Source of the DNA: an uncultured Collinsella sp.
GTDB taxonomy: Bacteria; Actinomycetota; Coriobacteriia; Coriobacteriales; Coriobacteriaceae
Assembly: GCA_958348565.1 (NCBI GenBank)
Contig: CATVZP010000058.1
Span: 1-12,005 of the forward strand
Direction: 5' to 3'
Length of the DNA: 12,005 nucleotides
The stretch's first letter is position 1. Each line of letters begins with the position of its first letter. The notes beneath the pieces are model-generated. The model was not told where the DNA came from and did not search any database. It saw only the letters and a list, made by a program, of their open reading frames with translations. A program made the translations under genes and the position numbers. Of this stretch, positions 5,027 through 12,005 are shown piece after piece.

Positions 5027-7411
5027 CTACAACGTCATGTTCGGATCGGCGTCGACGTCGAACGGCGAGATTTCTCCTCGGTCGAATTTACGGCGGGCGA
5101 CCTCCGCGATCATGGCGGCGTTGTCGGTGCATGCCGAGAGAGGCGGCACCGTCACGCGGATGCCCTGGCGCCCGAGCTTCTTGATCATCATCTCGCGCAG
5201 ATGCGGGTTGGCCGAGACGCCGCCGCCGATGCAGTATTCCTTGCATCCGGTGGCATGCAGCGCGTTCTTGGCCTTCTTGTACTGAACGTCAAAGACCGCG
5301 GCCTCAAACGAAGCAGCCAGGTCGGGCAGATGAATCGTACGCCCGGCTTTGGTCTCCTGCTCAATGTAGAGCGTCACGGCCGTCTTAAGGCCCGAAAGCG
5401 AGAATCGATAGTCTCCCCTACTATTGAGCGCACGGGGGAAGTCAATCGCGCGGGGATTGCCCGTCTCGGCCAGTTTGGAAATGATGGGGCCGCCGGGATA
5501 GCCCAGACCCAGCGCCTTGGCCACCTTGTCGAAGGCCTCGCCCACGGCGTCATCGAGCGTCTCGCCGAGCACCTCGTAGTCGCCCCACGCCTTGACGTGA
5601 ACAAGCATGGTATGACCGCCCGAGACGAGCGTGAAGATAAACGGCGGCTTGAGATCGGGCTGCGCCAACAGGTTGGCGAACAGATGACCCTCCAGATGGT
5701 TGACGCACACGAGCGGTTTACCGGCGGCATAGGCAAAGCCCTTGGCGAAGGCGACGCCCACCACCAGAGCACCCACCAGGCCCGGACCCTGCGTCACGCC
5801 AACAGCGGCAAGCTCGCTCGGCGCGATGGCTCCGCCCGTAAGGCCCAGCGACGCTGCGGCGTCCTCGAGTGCCGCGTCCACGACGCTCACGATGACCTCA
5901 ACGTGCTTGCGCGAGGCGATCTCGGGCACCACGCCGCCAAAGCGAGCATGAAAATCAATCTGCGTCGACACCTGGTTGGCCAGCATCTTGCCGTCCGCAT
6001 CGATAATCGCCACGGCCGTCTCGTCGCAGGAACTCTCGATGGCAAGCACCAGGCGGCGGCGCTCGATTTCGGCACGCTCCTCAGCGGTGCGTTCGGGCGC
6101 GGGCAGCGGCCACACACGCTGCTCAGCCGCCGTCGGCTCGGGCGAGGCATTGTCGAGAGGAAGCACCAGGGGCAGCGGCGCCGTCATGACGATGGCATCT
6201 TTGCCAGCACCGTAGTAACCACGGCGGCGGCCCGCCTCGGTAAAGCCAAGGGAGGCATAGAGCGCAATAGCGCCCTCGTTGCCATCCTCAACCTCGAGCG
6301 AGGCGGTCGTACAGCCGAGCATCTGGGCATCGTAGCTCACGTGCGACAGCAGCTTGCGGGCGATGCCCTCGCGGCGATGTTTCGGGTCGACGGCAACATC
6401 CAGAATCTGCACGTCACCGTCTACGACCATGCCACCGGCAAGCCCCAACAGCTGACCGTCATCGTGCGCCACCCACCAGCTGCGCGGCACCGCAACATCC
6501 TCGCCCAACTCGGACAGGAACATGCCCGGCGTCCATGCCTCGTGCCCAGCGCCTTCAAAGCAGGCGGCCTCCAGCGCACTCGCACCCTCGGCGTCCGCCG
6601 CACCCATGGGGCGAAATTGCAGATGGCGACCGGCGAGCTCATCGGCGACGCCCGTAATTTCGCTCTGCGCGCTCTCGGATAGACCGAGGCGTTTGCGCTC
6701 GTTTTCCTCGGCATCAGAAAGGCGCGTATAGATCGGTAGGACGCGGGCCGGGTCGCCGTCACCCGCGGCGTGCGCAAGGATGAGACCCTCGCCCGAAGGC
6801 CACCACAAGCCGCGCTCTACGCAGCGAGCGGCCTCATCCTCGCCCAGCAGCTTGCCATAGCGCACGAGACCGTCGCCAGTCAGCTTAACCTGGTCCCAGT
6901 CCGCGGCTTGGCGCCACTCATCAAGCGCCACGGCAGCCTTGACCACGTGCTCGCGCTCAAACTGACGCTCGGGGCCCTCGTCGCCCAGCACATACAAAGC
7001 CGGATACACCTCGCCGCGCATGGCATCGGCCAGAATGCCGAGCTTGCCACGCACGCCAGCCTTCCACGCGGTCCATGCGCAGGCATCGAGCGTCGACACA
7101 CCCAACAGCGGCACGTTGGCACCGCGCGCCAGGCCCTTGGCGGTGGAAATGCCGATACGCACGCCGGTAAACGAACCCGGACCGCGACCGACGACGTAAC
7201 TGCCCACGTCAGCACGGTCCATGCCAGCCTGAGCAAGCACGCTGTCGACGGTATTCACGAGCTCCACATTGGCATGGCGACGGCACATATGGTCGCCACT
7301 CACCAGCTTCGCCTCGCCCGTCTGCCCATCAATCCAGCTTGCCGCGCAGGCAAGCATATCGGTCGAAGTATCGAGCGCCACCACCAGCGCGTAATCGTTA
7401 TGCAAGCTCAT
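5027..7411 (-). CDS. tsaB-rimI-tsaD: TsaB-RimI-TsaD three-domain fusion (tRNA t6A37 synthesis and N-acetyltransferase)
   Basis: A 794-residue protein. Residues 1-235 are TsaB, with GRGPGSFTGVRIG at 75-87. Residues about 262-410 are a RimI-type GNAT acetyltransferase: LDVAVDPKHRREGIARKLL at 337-355 carries the acetyl-CoA loop, and NEGAIALYASLGF follows at 378-390. A Pro/acidic linker precedes TsaD at 453-794, which is full length: AIESSCDETAVAI at 457-469, metal-binding HLEGH with H572 and H576, and CTDN with D763. TsaD transfers threonylcarbamoyl from TC-AMP to A37 of tRNAs reading ANN codons, with TsaB as its platform. RimI-type enzymes acetylate N-termini, classically of ribosomal protein S18 (family knowledge). 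All three parts keep key motifs. I chose ATG 7411, which overlaps tsaE by 14 bp, over an upstream TTG at 7429. TsaC is not in the window. Confidence 0.95.
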   Translation of the reverse strand: MSLHNDYALVVALDTSTDMLACAASWIDGQTGEAKLVSGDHMCRRHANVELVNTVDSVLAQAGMDRADVGSYVVGRGPGSFTGVRIGISTAKGLARGANVPLLGVSTLDACAWTAWKAGVRGKLGILADAMRGEVYPALYVLGDEGPERQFEREHVVKAAVALDEWRQAADWDQVKLTGDGLVRYGKLLGEDEAARCVERGLWWPSGEGLILAHAAGDGDPARVLPIYTRLSDAEENERKRLGLSESAQSEITGVADELAGRHLQFRPMGAADAEGASALEAACFEGAGHEAWTPGMFLSELGEDVAVPRSWWVAHDDGQLLGLAGGMVVDGDVQILDVAVDPKHRREGIARKLLSHVSYDAQMLGCTTASLEVEDGNEGAIALYASLGFTEAGRRRGYYGAGKDAIVMTAPLPLVLPLDNASPEPTAAEQRVWPLPAPERTAEERAEIERRRLVLAIESSCDETAVAIIDADGKMLANQVSTQIDFHARFGGVVPEIASRKHVEVIVSVVDAALEDAAASLGLTGGAIAPSELAAVGVTQGPGLVGALVVGVAFAKGFAYAAGKPLVCVNHLEGHLFANLLAQPDLKPPFIFTLVSGGHTMLVHVKAWGDYEVLGETLDDAVGEAFDKVAKALGLGYPGGPIISKLAETGNPRAIDFPRALNSRGDYRFSLSGLKTAVTLYIEQETKAGRTIHLPDLAASFEAAVFDVQYKKAKNALHATGCKEYCIGGGVSANPHLREMMIKKLGRQGIRVTVPPLSACTDNAAMIAEVARRKFDRGEISPFDVDADPNMTL

Positions 7412-7904
7412 CTTGTACAGCCTTATCAATCAAATCGGAAAGCTCCGCTGCGCGCTCGCCGTGCGCCTCGAGCGTTACCGTTCGCACGTCGCTATCGTTC
7501 TCATCACGCTTAAGCGTTACCGAAAGATACTCGTCTGTAAGTTCGTCCTGGAACTGTTCGCCCCACTCCAGCAGACAGGCACCCTCATAGCCCAGTACAT
7601 CGAAAATGCCCGTATCCTCGAGCTCGTAAGCATGCTCTAGACGGTACAGGTCAAAGTGAAACAGCGGAATACGCCCCTGGTCATGAACAGCCATGAGTGC
7701 GAATGTGGGGCTCGTGACCATATGGCCGTCGCCCAGACCACGCGAAACGCCCTTGGTAAAGTGGGTTTTGCCCACACCCAAGCCGCCGGTCAAGATCAGC
7801 ACATCACCATCTTCCAGGCACGGCGCGACCAGCTCGCCAAAATGCTCCGTATCGGCAGAGCAAGCCGTTTTATAAATACCTACCCCCAGGCGTTCCAGGG
7901 ACAT
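7398..7904 (-). CDS. tsaE: tRNA threonylcarbamoyladenosine biosynthesis ATPase TsaE
   Basis: A 168-residue cytoplasmic P-loop ATPase. Walker A GGLGVGKTHF is at 40-49, with K46 and T47. The switch-like TSPTFAL is at 64-70 and HFDLYRL at 83-89; LLEWGEQF follows further on. TsaE binds the TsaB-TsaD dimer and uses ATP to reset it between t6A cycles (family knowledge). The ribosome site AAGGAG (7915-7910) is 5 nt before ATG 7904. Its 3' end overlaps the start of the tsaB-rimI-tsaD gene by 14 bp, so translation of its two partners is probably coupled. It lies 12 bp after the glycosylase gene. The charged last 30 residues are slightly longer than in many TsaE proteins. Confidence 0.95.
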   Translation of the reverse strand: MSLERLGVGIYKTACSADTEHFGELVAPCLEDGDVLILTGGLGVGKTHFTKGVSRGLGDGHMVTSPTFALMAVHDQGRIPLFHFDLYRLEHAYELEDTGIFDVLGYEGACLLEWGEQFQDELTDEYLSVTLKRDENDSDVRTVTLEAHGERAAELSDLIDKAVQDELA

Positions 7905-7916
7905 ATATGCTCCTTA

Positions 7917-8537
7917 TTATTCCGAGGCACCCTCTGGCGCGGGATGCCGCTCCAGATAGTCGCCCAGCATCTTAAAGTCTTCCTCCAGCAGCTCCTGCCA
8001 CGCCGGATTACGCAGCGCCGCCGCCGGATGGAACGTGGGCATCACCACAAAATGCCCCATCTGATGGAACCTGCCGCGCAGCTTGGTGATGCCAATCTCG
8101 GTCTTAAGCACAAAGTGCGTCGCGGGGTTACCGAGCGTCACGATGATATCGGGCCAAATGCTTCGAATCTGCTCACGCAAAAACGGCGAACAGGCCAGCA
8201 CTTCCTCGGGCCGAGGATTGCGATTTCCCGGTGGGCGACACTTGAGCACGTTGGCAATGTAGATGTCTTCGCGCTTGAGGCCAGCCAGCGACAGAATGCC
8301 GTTGAGATCCTCGCCCGCCGCCCCCACAAACGGTTCGCCTTGCAGATCCTCGTTACGCCCCGGCGCCTCACCGATAAACATTACGCGGGCGTGGGGGTTT
8401 CCCACGCCAAACACGATGTTATGGCGCGACTGATAGAGCTGGCAGAGATGACAGTCGCCTAGAACAGCCTCAATCTCCTCGAGCGCAACCTCGCGCGGCG
8501 CCTGGTGACTATGTCCGGGGATGTGCATGACACCCAT
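7917..8537 (-). CDS. Uracil-DNA glycosylase, type 4 (iron-sulfur)
   Basis: A 206-residue protein that removes uracil from DNA as the first step of base excision repair. Four cysteines that fit a 4Fe-4S cluster are present: C29 and C32 in CHLC, C100 in KCRPPGN, and C116. The active-site loop GEAPG is at 56-60, followed by GEPFVGAAGEDL at 67-78. The FHPAAALRNP motif is at 169-178, with H170. This pattern marks the family 4/5 glycosylases rather than the classical Ung type. I chose ATG 8537 because AGGAG lies 5 nt upstream; a longer reading from 8585 would run into alr and has no such support. The gene follows alr by 8 bp and precedes tsaE by 12 bp, so it is inside the operon. Confidence 0.95.
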   Translation of the reverse strand: MGVMHIPGHSHQAPREVALEEIEAVLGDCHLCQLYQSRHNIVFGVGNPHARVMFIGEAPGRNEDLQGEPFVGAAGEDLNGILSLAGLKREDIYIANVLKCRPPGNRNPRPEEVLACSPFLREQIRSIWPDIIVTLGNPATHFVLKTEIGITKLRGRFHQMGHFVVMPTFHPAAALRNPAWQELLEEDFKMLGDYLERHPAPEGASE

Positions 8538-8542
8538 AGTGG

Positions 8543-8547
8543 CTCCT
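8543..8547 (-). promoter_or_regulatory. Ribosome binding site of the glycosylase, overlapping the alr stop codon
   Basis: AGGAG shares bases with the TAG stop of alr (8548-8546) and lies 5 nt before ATG 8537. It fixes the start and implies that ribosomes ending alr can pass on directly. Confidence 0.7.
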
Positions 8548-9691
8548 ACACGTAGACCTTGTCGAGACGCATGCCAAAGCCGCAAGCAACCTCGTAGTTA
8601 ATCGTGCCACGCAGGCGCGCCATCTCATCCATGGTGATCTCGGCATCACCGTCGCGGCCGACAATGATCATCTCGTCGCCATACTCGGCCTCGGGAATCT
8701 CATGCGCCGGATTGGACTGGATGGCGACCATAAACTGGTCCATGCAGATGTTACCCACCTGACGCACACGTTCACCGCGATACAGCACGTCCATACGATT
8801 GGAGAGCGTACGCGAAAGACCGTCGGCATATCCAATCGGCAGCGTGCAAATCTGAACGCGTGTGCGCGGCACGCGATAGGTAAATCCGTAGCCCACGCCT
8901 TCGCCCATTGCAGGATGTGCCACACGCGTCACGCGCGCATGAACGCTCATGACAGGGTCCAGCTGCATCACGCGGCTGCTCAGCTCGCACGGCTGCAGGC
9001 CATATAGACCGATGCCGGCGCGAATCATATCAAAATGCATCGAGGGATCGAGCATCGAGGACGGCGTATTGGCACAGTGCACGATACCGCACTCAAAGCC
9101 CGCGTCCTTAATGGCTTGAACGGCCTCGGTAAAGCGCTGGCACTGCAGCTTATAGTCCCAACCGCCAGGCTCATCGGCCGTTGCGAAGTGCGTAAAGACG
9201 CCATCACACTGGATACCGCGATGGAAGCTAATACCGCGAACAAAGTCGAGCACCTGCGTGTAGTGAACACCGATGCGGTTCATGCCCGTCTCGATGGCTA
9301 GATGGTACTTGCCAACCTTGCCTGCCGCGACAGCGCACTCGCCATAGGCAAGGGCGAAATCGGACGTATAGACCGAAGGCATGATATCGAACTCGAGCAA
9401 CGTCGGAATGGCCTCGATAGGCGGCTCGCTTAGGATGAGGATGGGTTTCGTGATCCCGCCCTGTCGGAGCTCAACACCCTCGTGGACCGTTGCCACCGCG
9501 AACATGTCGGCTCCAGCCGAGTACATGATTTTGGCGCACTCGACGGCACCATGGCCATAGGCATCGGCCTTGACCACGCAGCACAGTCGCTGACGTGGAT
9601 CGAGCAGGTTCTTGTAAGCCCTCGTGTTGCGGCGAAGCGCCCCTCGGTCAATCTCAACCCAGGACCAGCGCGTCAAATCGGCTTTATTCAT
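8546..9691 (-). CDS. alr: Alanine racemase
   Basis: A 381-residue pyridoxal-phosphate enzyme that converts L-alanine to D-alanine for peptidoglycan. The PLP lysine is K41 in VVKADAYGHG (39-48). The second catalytic base is the tyrosine of GYGFTYR, about Y268. Other family marks are ETGMNRIG at 134-141, RAGIGLYG at 224-231, IGYADGLSR at 286-294 and GNICMDQF at 313-320. Length is normal and both domains are complete, the N-terminal barrel and the C-terminal beta domain. ATG 9691 follows the nnrE-nnrD stop by 2 nt. No strong ribosome site is visible, so translation is probably coupled. The order alr, tsaE, tsaB, rimI, tsaD is also found in mycobacteria (known), which supports the assignment. Confidence 0.97.
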   Translation of the reverse strand: MNKADLTRWSWVEIDRGALRRNTRAYKNLLDPRQRLCCVVKADAYGHGAVECAKIMYSAGADMFAVATVHEGVELRQGGITKPILILSEPPIEAIPTLLEFDIMPSVYTSDFALAYGECAVAAGKVGKYHLAIETGMNRIGVHYTQVLDFVRGISFHRGIQCDGVFTHFATADEPGGWDYKLQCQRFTEAVQAIKDAGFECGIVHCANTPSSMLDPSMHFDMIRAGIGLYGLQPCELSSRVMQLDPVMSVHARVTRVAHPAMGEGVGYGFTYRVPRTRVQICTLPIGYADGLSRTLSNRMDVLYRGERVRQVGNICMDQFMVAIQSNPAHEIPEAEYGDEMIIVGRDGDAEITMDEMARLRGTINYEVACGFGMRLDKVYV

Positions 9692-9693
9692 GA

Positions 9694-11310
9694 TTAGTCA
9701 TCCGACCCTTCGTCCATGATTCCCAGATCATCGAGTGCATCCTTTGCCGCCAATTCCATGGCAGGACCGATCAAGTCGATCAAATCGGTCGCAATAACAC
9801 TCTTCTCACCATACTCCGTCGCCGCGGCAAAACCCGCGTAACTGTGAAGCGCAACAGCATACGAATACAGCAGCTCCCAGCGATCCATCTCATCACGCAT
9901 GGTAGCCAGTGTGCCAGCCAAAATGCCCGCAAGAACATCGCCCGAACCGGCAGTCGCCAACGACGCCGGACCCGAGAGCGGCAAAAGCACGCGCTCAACG
10001 CCACAGATAGCCGTCGTCGGCCCCTTGGCAATAACCACGAGATTGTCGGAGCCAGCAGCCCAGACAACCTTCTGCGCTGCCGCAATTGCAGTCCCCAGAT
10101 CGTTAACCTCGTCACCGGCAACCAAGCGCGAAAGCTCGCGATAGTGCGGCGTCATGACGAGCGGCTGCTCGCGGCGGTACATCTCAGGGTTGCTATCGAT
10201 ACCGTCGATGGCAATCTTAGAAAGGCAGTTGAGCGCATCGGCATCAAGGATCAGCGGCACATCAAGCTCCAACAAGCCCGAAACCACCTGCATGGCACCG
10301 GCAGACGTCGTCATGCCGGGACCGCACAGTACGCAGCTGTACTTCTTTGCAATCTCGCACACGGTCATACGGGCAGCGGCACCAAAAGAGCCGCGGGAAT
10401 CGGACGGAATAGCAAAAACCGGAATCGAGGGAAGTGCCATACGAATAAGATTGGCGCACGCATCGGGCGTCGCGACAGCCACATAGCCGGCACCCGCACG
10501 GGCAGCAGACTTGGCAGCCATAATGGCAGCGCCAGGATACTGCGCCGAGCCGGCAACAATAAGGACGGAACCGCGAGAATACTTATCGATATTCGAGGGC
10601 AGCGGAGCAAAGAAATCCACCAGGTCACCGGGCTCGACAATCTCGGCGGCATGGTCGACATCATCGATGACCTCATCAAGGCGATCATAGAGGCTACCGC
10701 ACACCAGATCACCGGCGTACTCAGGGCCATCAGCGCTGTAGAGGCCAATCTTGGGCGTGATCATCGTGGCCGTACGCTCGGCACGGATGCAGTCGTCGTC
10801 AACAACACCGGTCTCGGCATTCAGACCTGAAGGAACATCGATAGACACCACATGGTCGGCGCAGTCGTTAACTGTCGGAATCCAGATGGAAAACGGTGCA
10901 CGCAGGTCACCGTGGAAACCGGTACCAAAAATAGCGTCAACAACAACGTCGGCCTTATCGATCAAAACCTCAAGCTCATCTCGCGAGGGACCGACGCACA
11001 CGTGAACGTCACGACCGGCGGTACGGCGGGCAACATGGCGAGCCAGAGCGGCAGGAATCTCATCCGGCTCAACCGGAGACACAATGTCTACGTCAACGCC
11101 CTTGTGACTCAAGATATCAGCCGCGACCCAGCCGTCGCCACCGTTGTTGCCAAAACCGACCAGAACAAGGACGCGATCGGGATTGAGTTTTAGAATTTCA
11201 GTAGCAGCAAACTCACCCGCCAGCTCCATAAGCTCGGCCTTCGAAGTTCCTTCGCGTTCGATAATATCCTCGAGACGAACGACTTCCTCGGTACTCAAAA
11301 CCGGTTTCAT
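9694..11310 (-). CDS. nnrE-nnrD: Bifunctional NAD(P)H-hydrate epimerase / ADP-dependent NAD(P)H-hydrate dehydratase
   Basis: A 538-residue fusion that repairs hydrated, damaged NAD(P)H: the first half interconverts R and S forms, and the second dehydrates the S form. The N-terminal YjeF-type epimerase (about 1-220) shows VGFGNNGGDGW at 51-61, VDAIFGTGFHGDLRAPF at 124-140 and SIDVPSGLNAETG at 156-168. The C-terminal ribokinase-like dehydratase (about 235-520) shows GSAQYPGAAIMAAKSAARAG, LDADALN at 355-361, TPHYRELSRL at 387-396, IAKGPTT at 427-433 and ATAGSGDVLAG at 452-462. This matches E. coli NnrD (YjeF) in layout and length. ATG 11310 directly abuts the acpS stop with no intervening base, and AGGAG lies within the end of acpS. 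The acidic tail of about 15 residues carries no motif. Confidence 0.95.
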   Translation of the reverse strand: MKPVLSTEEVVRLEDIIEREGTSKAELMELAGEFAATEILKLNPDRVLVLVGFGNNGGDGWVAADILSHKGVDVDIVSPVEPDEIPAALARHVARRTAGRDVHVCVGPSRDELEVLIDKADVVVDAIFGTGFHGDLRAPFSIWIPTVNDCADHVVSIDVPSGLNAETGVVDDDCIRAERTATMITPKIGLYSADGPEYAGDLVCGSLYDRLDEVIDDVDHAAEIVEPGDLVDFFAPLPSNIDKYSRGSVLIVAGSAQYPGAAIMAAKSAARAGAGYVAVATPDACANLIRMALPSIPVFAIPSDSRGSFGAAARMTVCEIAKKYSCVLCGPGMTTSAGAMQVVSGLLELDVPLILDADALNCLSKIAIDGIDSNPEMYRREQPLVMTPHYRELSRLVAGDEVNDLGTAIAAAQKVVWAAGSDNLVVIAKGPTTAICGVERVLLPLSGPASLATAGSGDVLAGILAGTLATMRDEMDRWELLYSYAVALHSYAGFAAATEYGEKSVIATDLIDLIGPAMELAAKDALDDLGIMDEGSDD

Positions 11311-11850
11311 CTATGCTCCTAGCGTATCTCGCGAAGCATCGCCCAGGTGCTCCGTTAAAGCCGAATTTTGCAGTTGCTCAAGCTCATCTAAAACCGAGCG
11401 AGCCTCTTTAAACGTTTGTGCAACGCGTTCCTTGGTGCTCACCTTTTCTTCCTTAGGCTTAGGTCGAGCATCCTCGGTGATCGCAATGGCATTGGCTACG
11501 GCCAAATCACCCGTCAAGGTAATGGAAAGCGCAACTTCAACGACACCCAACTCTTGAGCAATCTCGAGCGCTCGACCTGAAAGCACTGCTTTAGGCTTTC
11601 CGAGGTTATCACGCGTTACCGAAACGTCTTTGCGGCCGACGCCCTGACTAAAGCCCGTACCAAGAGCCTTGAGAACCGCTTCACGAGAAGCAAAACGACT
11701 CGCATAGTGCGCCGCAGGACGCGATGAAGCATCGCAATATGCGCACTCTTCTTCGGTAAACACACGCCGAGCAAACGACGGCGTCTTTTCAAGGATTGAT
11801 TTCATGCGGGAAATCTCGACGATATCAACGCCGATACCAGCTTCAGCCAT
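11311..11850 (-). CDS. acpS: Holo-[acyl-carrier-protein] synthase with C-terminal extension
   Basis: A 179-residue protein. AcpS moves 4'-phosphopantetheine from CoA to the serine of acyl carrier protein, activating fatty-acid synthesis. GIGVDIVEISRM is at about 5-16 with the metal-binding aspartate. FTEEECAYC follows, then SRFASREAVLKALGTG, which holds the catalytic glutamate; the usual lysine before it (KEA) is arginine here. Typical AcpS proteins end about 120-126 residues in. Here ITEDARPKPKEEKVS begins an extra tail of about 55 charged residues that may be helical. I chose ATG 11850 because GGAGG lies 5 nt upstream. The ATG at 11862 would overlap that site. This is the first gene of the operon after the candidate promoter. 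Confidence 0.93.
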   Translation of the reverse strand: MAEAGIGVDIVEISRMKSILEKTPSFARRVFTEEECAYCDASSRPAAHYASRFASREAVLKALGTGFSQGVGRKDVSVTRDNLGKPKAVLSGRALEIAQELGVVEVALSITLTGDLAVANAIAITEDARPKPKEEKVSTKERVAQTFKEARSVLDELEQLQNSALTEHLGDASRDTLGA

Positions 11851-11855
11851 GTTCA

Positions 11856-11860
11856 CCTCC
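11856..11860 (-). promoter_or_regulatory. Ribosome binding site of acpS
   Basis: GGAGG on the minus strand lies 5 nt before ATG 11850. Together with the following TG it forms GGAGGTG. It decides against the in-frame ATG at 11862, which immediately precedes it. Confidence 0.8.
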
Positions 11861-11879
11861 ATATTGCACAGACTAAGTT

Positions 11880-11909
11880 ATTGTAGCCCGTTAACGGAAG
11901 ATGCGACAA
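11880..11909 (-). promoter_or_regulatory. Promoter candidate of the acpS-tsaD operon
   Basis: Minus strand: -35 TTGTCG (11909-11904), an 18-bp spacer, then -10 TACAAT (11885-11880). The -10 matches 5 of 6 and the -35 matches 4 of 6. Transcription would start near 11873, about 23 nt before acpS. The spacer contains the 10-bp palindrome CCGTTAACGG (11888-11897). Confidence 0.6.
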
Positions 11910-11957
11910 ACGAGGGTCATAAAACACAGCGAGTTTGTTAGATCTGGCTTAAATCAG

Positions 11958-11980
11958 AACCACCCTTAAAAAGGGTGGTT
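11958..11980. terminator. Hairpin between acpS operon and the next locus
   Basis: A perfect 10-bp stem AACCACCCTT (11958-11967) / AAGGGTGGTT (11971-11980) has a 3-nt loop. On the plus strand it is followed by TGCTCTT; on the minus strand by CTGATTT. It probably ends a minus-strand gene that lies to the right of the window. Neither side has a strong T-run, so this is tentative. Confidence 0.45.
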
Positions 11981-12005
11981 TGCTCTTAGGGTATAACCCA
12001 CGGGC

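Noticed and set aside
4967..6682. A 571-codon open frame on the plus strand, opposite tsaD
   Set aside because: It is the antisense shadow of a clear TsaD/RimI coding region, rich in R, H and G, with no ribosome site or motif.
9844..10830. A 328-codon plus-strand frame opposite nnrE-nnrD
   Set aside because: It is antisense to a gene with strong motifs. Composition is unnatural and no family is recognisable.
1..12005. CRISPR array, insertion sequence with transposase, prophage or complete Wadjet operon
   Set aside because: No regularly spaced repeats, transposase, phage genes or jetA/B/C reading frames are visible. The JetD-like protein stands alone.

Overview
The window looks like chromosomal DNA of a GC-rich actinobacterium of the class Coriobacteriia, most likely Collinsella or a close relative. 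This is an inference from the gene order, the G/C-ending codons, and a TsaB-RimI-TsaD fusion next to alr and tsaE. All seven protein-coding genes lie on the minus strand. The only plus-strand gene is a tRNA cut by the left edge.

Left edge (1-378): the 3' two thirds of tRNA-Gln(UUG) and its terminator, then about 280 bases without a gene. That stretch holds an inverted copy of the tRNA T-arm sequence, a GC-rich hairpin and a 33-bp perfect inverted repeat with a second hairpin in its loop. It looks like an interspersed repeat, and it also supplies a terminator for the next gene.

379-2538: a 719-residue protein with a winged-helix-like N-terminus, about 300 residues of charged low-complexity sequence, and a C-terminal Toprim domain resembling Wadjet JetD. 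No jetA, jetB or jetC partner is in the window. This is the least conventional gene here.

2718-4607: cstA, a carbon-starvation/pyruvate-type transporter transcribed alone. Its leader of about 235 nt has a sigma70-like promoter, a 9-bp-arm inverted repeat, overlapping alternative hairpins and a strong intrinsic terminator just before the ribosome binding site. This suggests transcription attenuation.

5027-11850: a tight housekeeping operon, read right to left: acpS, nnrE-nnrD fusion, alr, type-4 uracil-DNA glycosylase, tsaE, tsaB-rimI-tsaD fusion. Gaps run from 12 bp to small overlaps, with one stop codon directly abutting the next start. The operon joins carrier-protein activation, NAD(P)H repair, D-alanine supply, uracil repair and tRNA t6A37 synthesis. 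A promoter candidate lies before acpS. No clean terminator is visible after tsaD.
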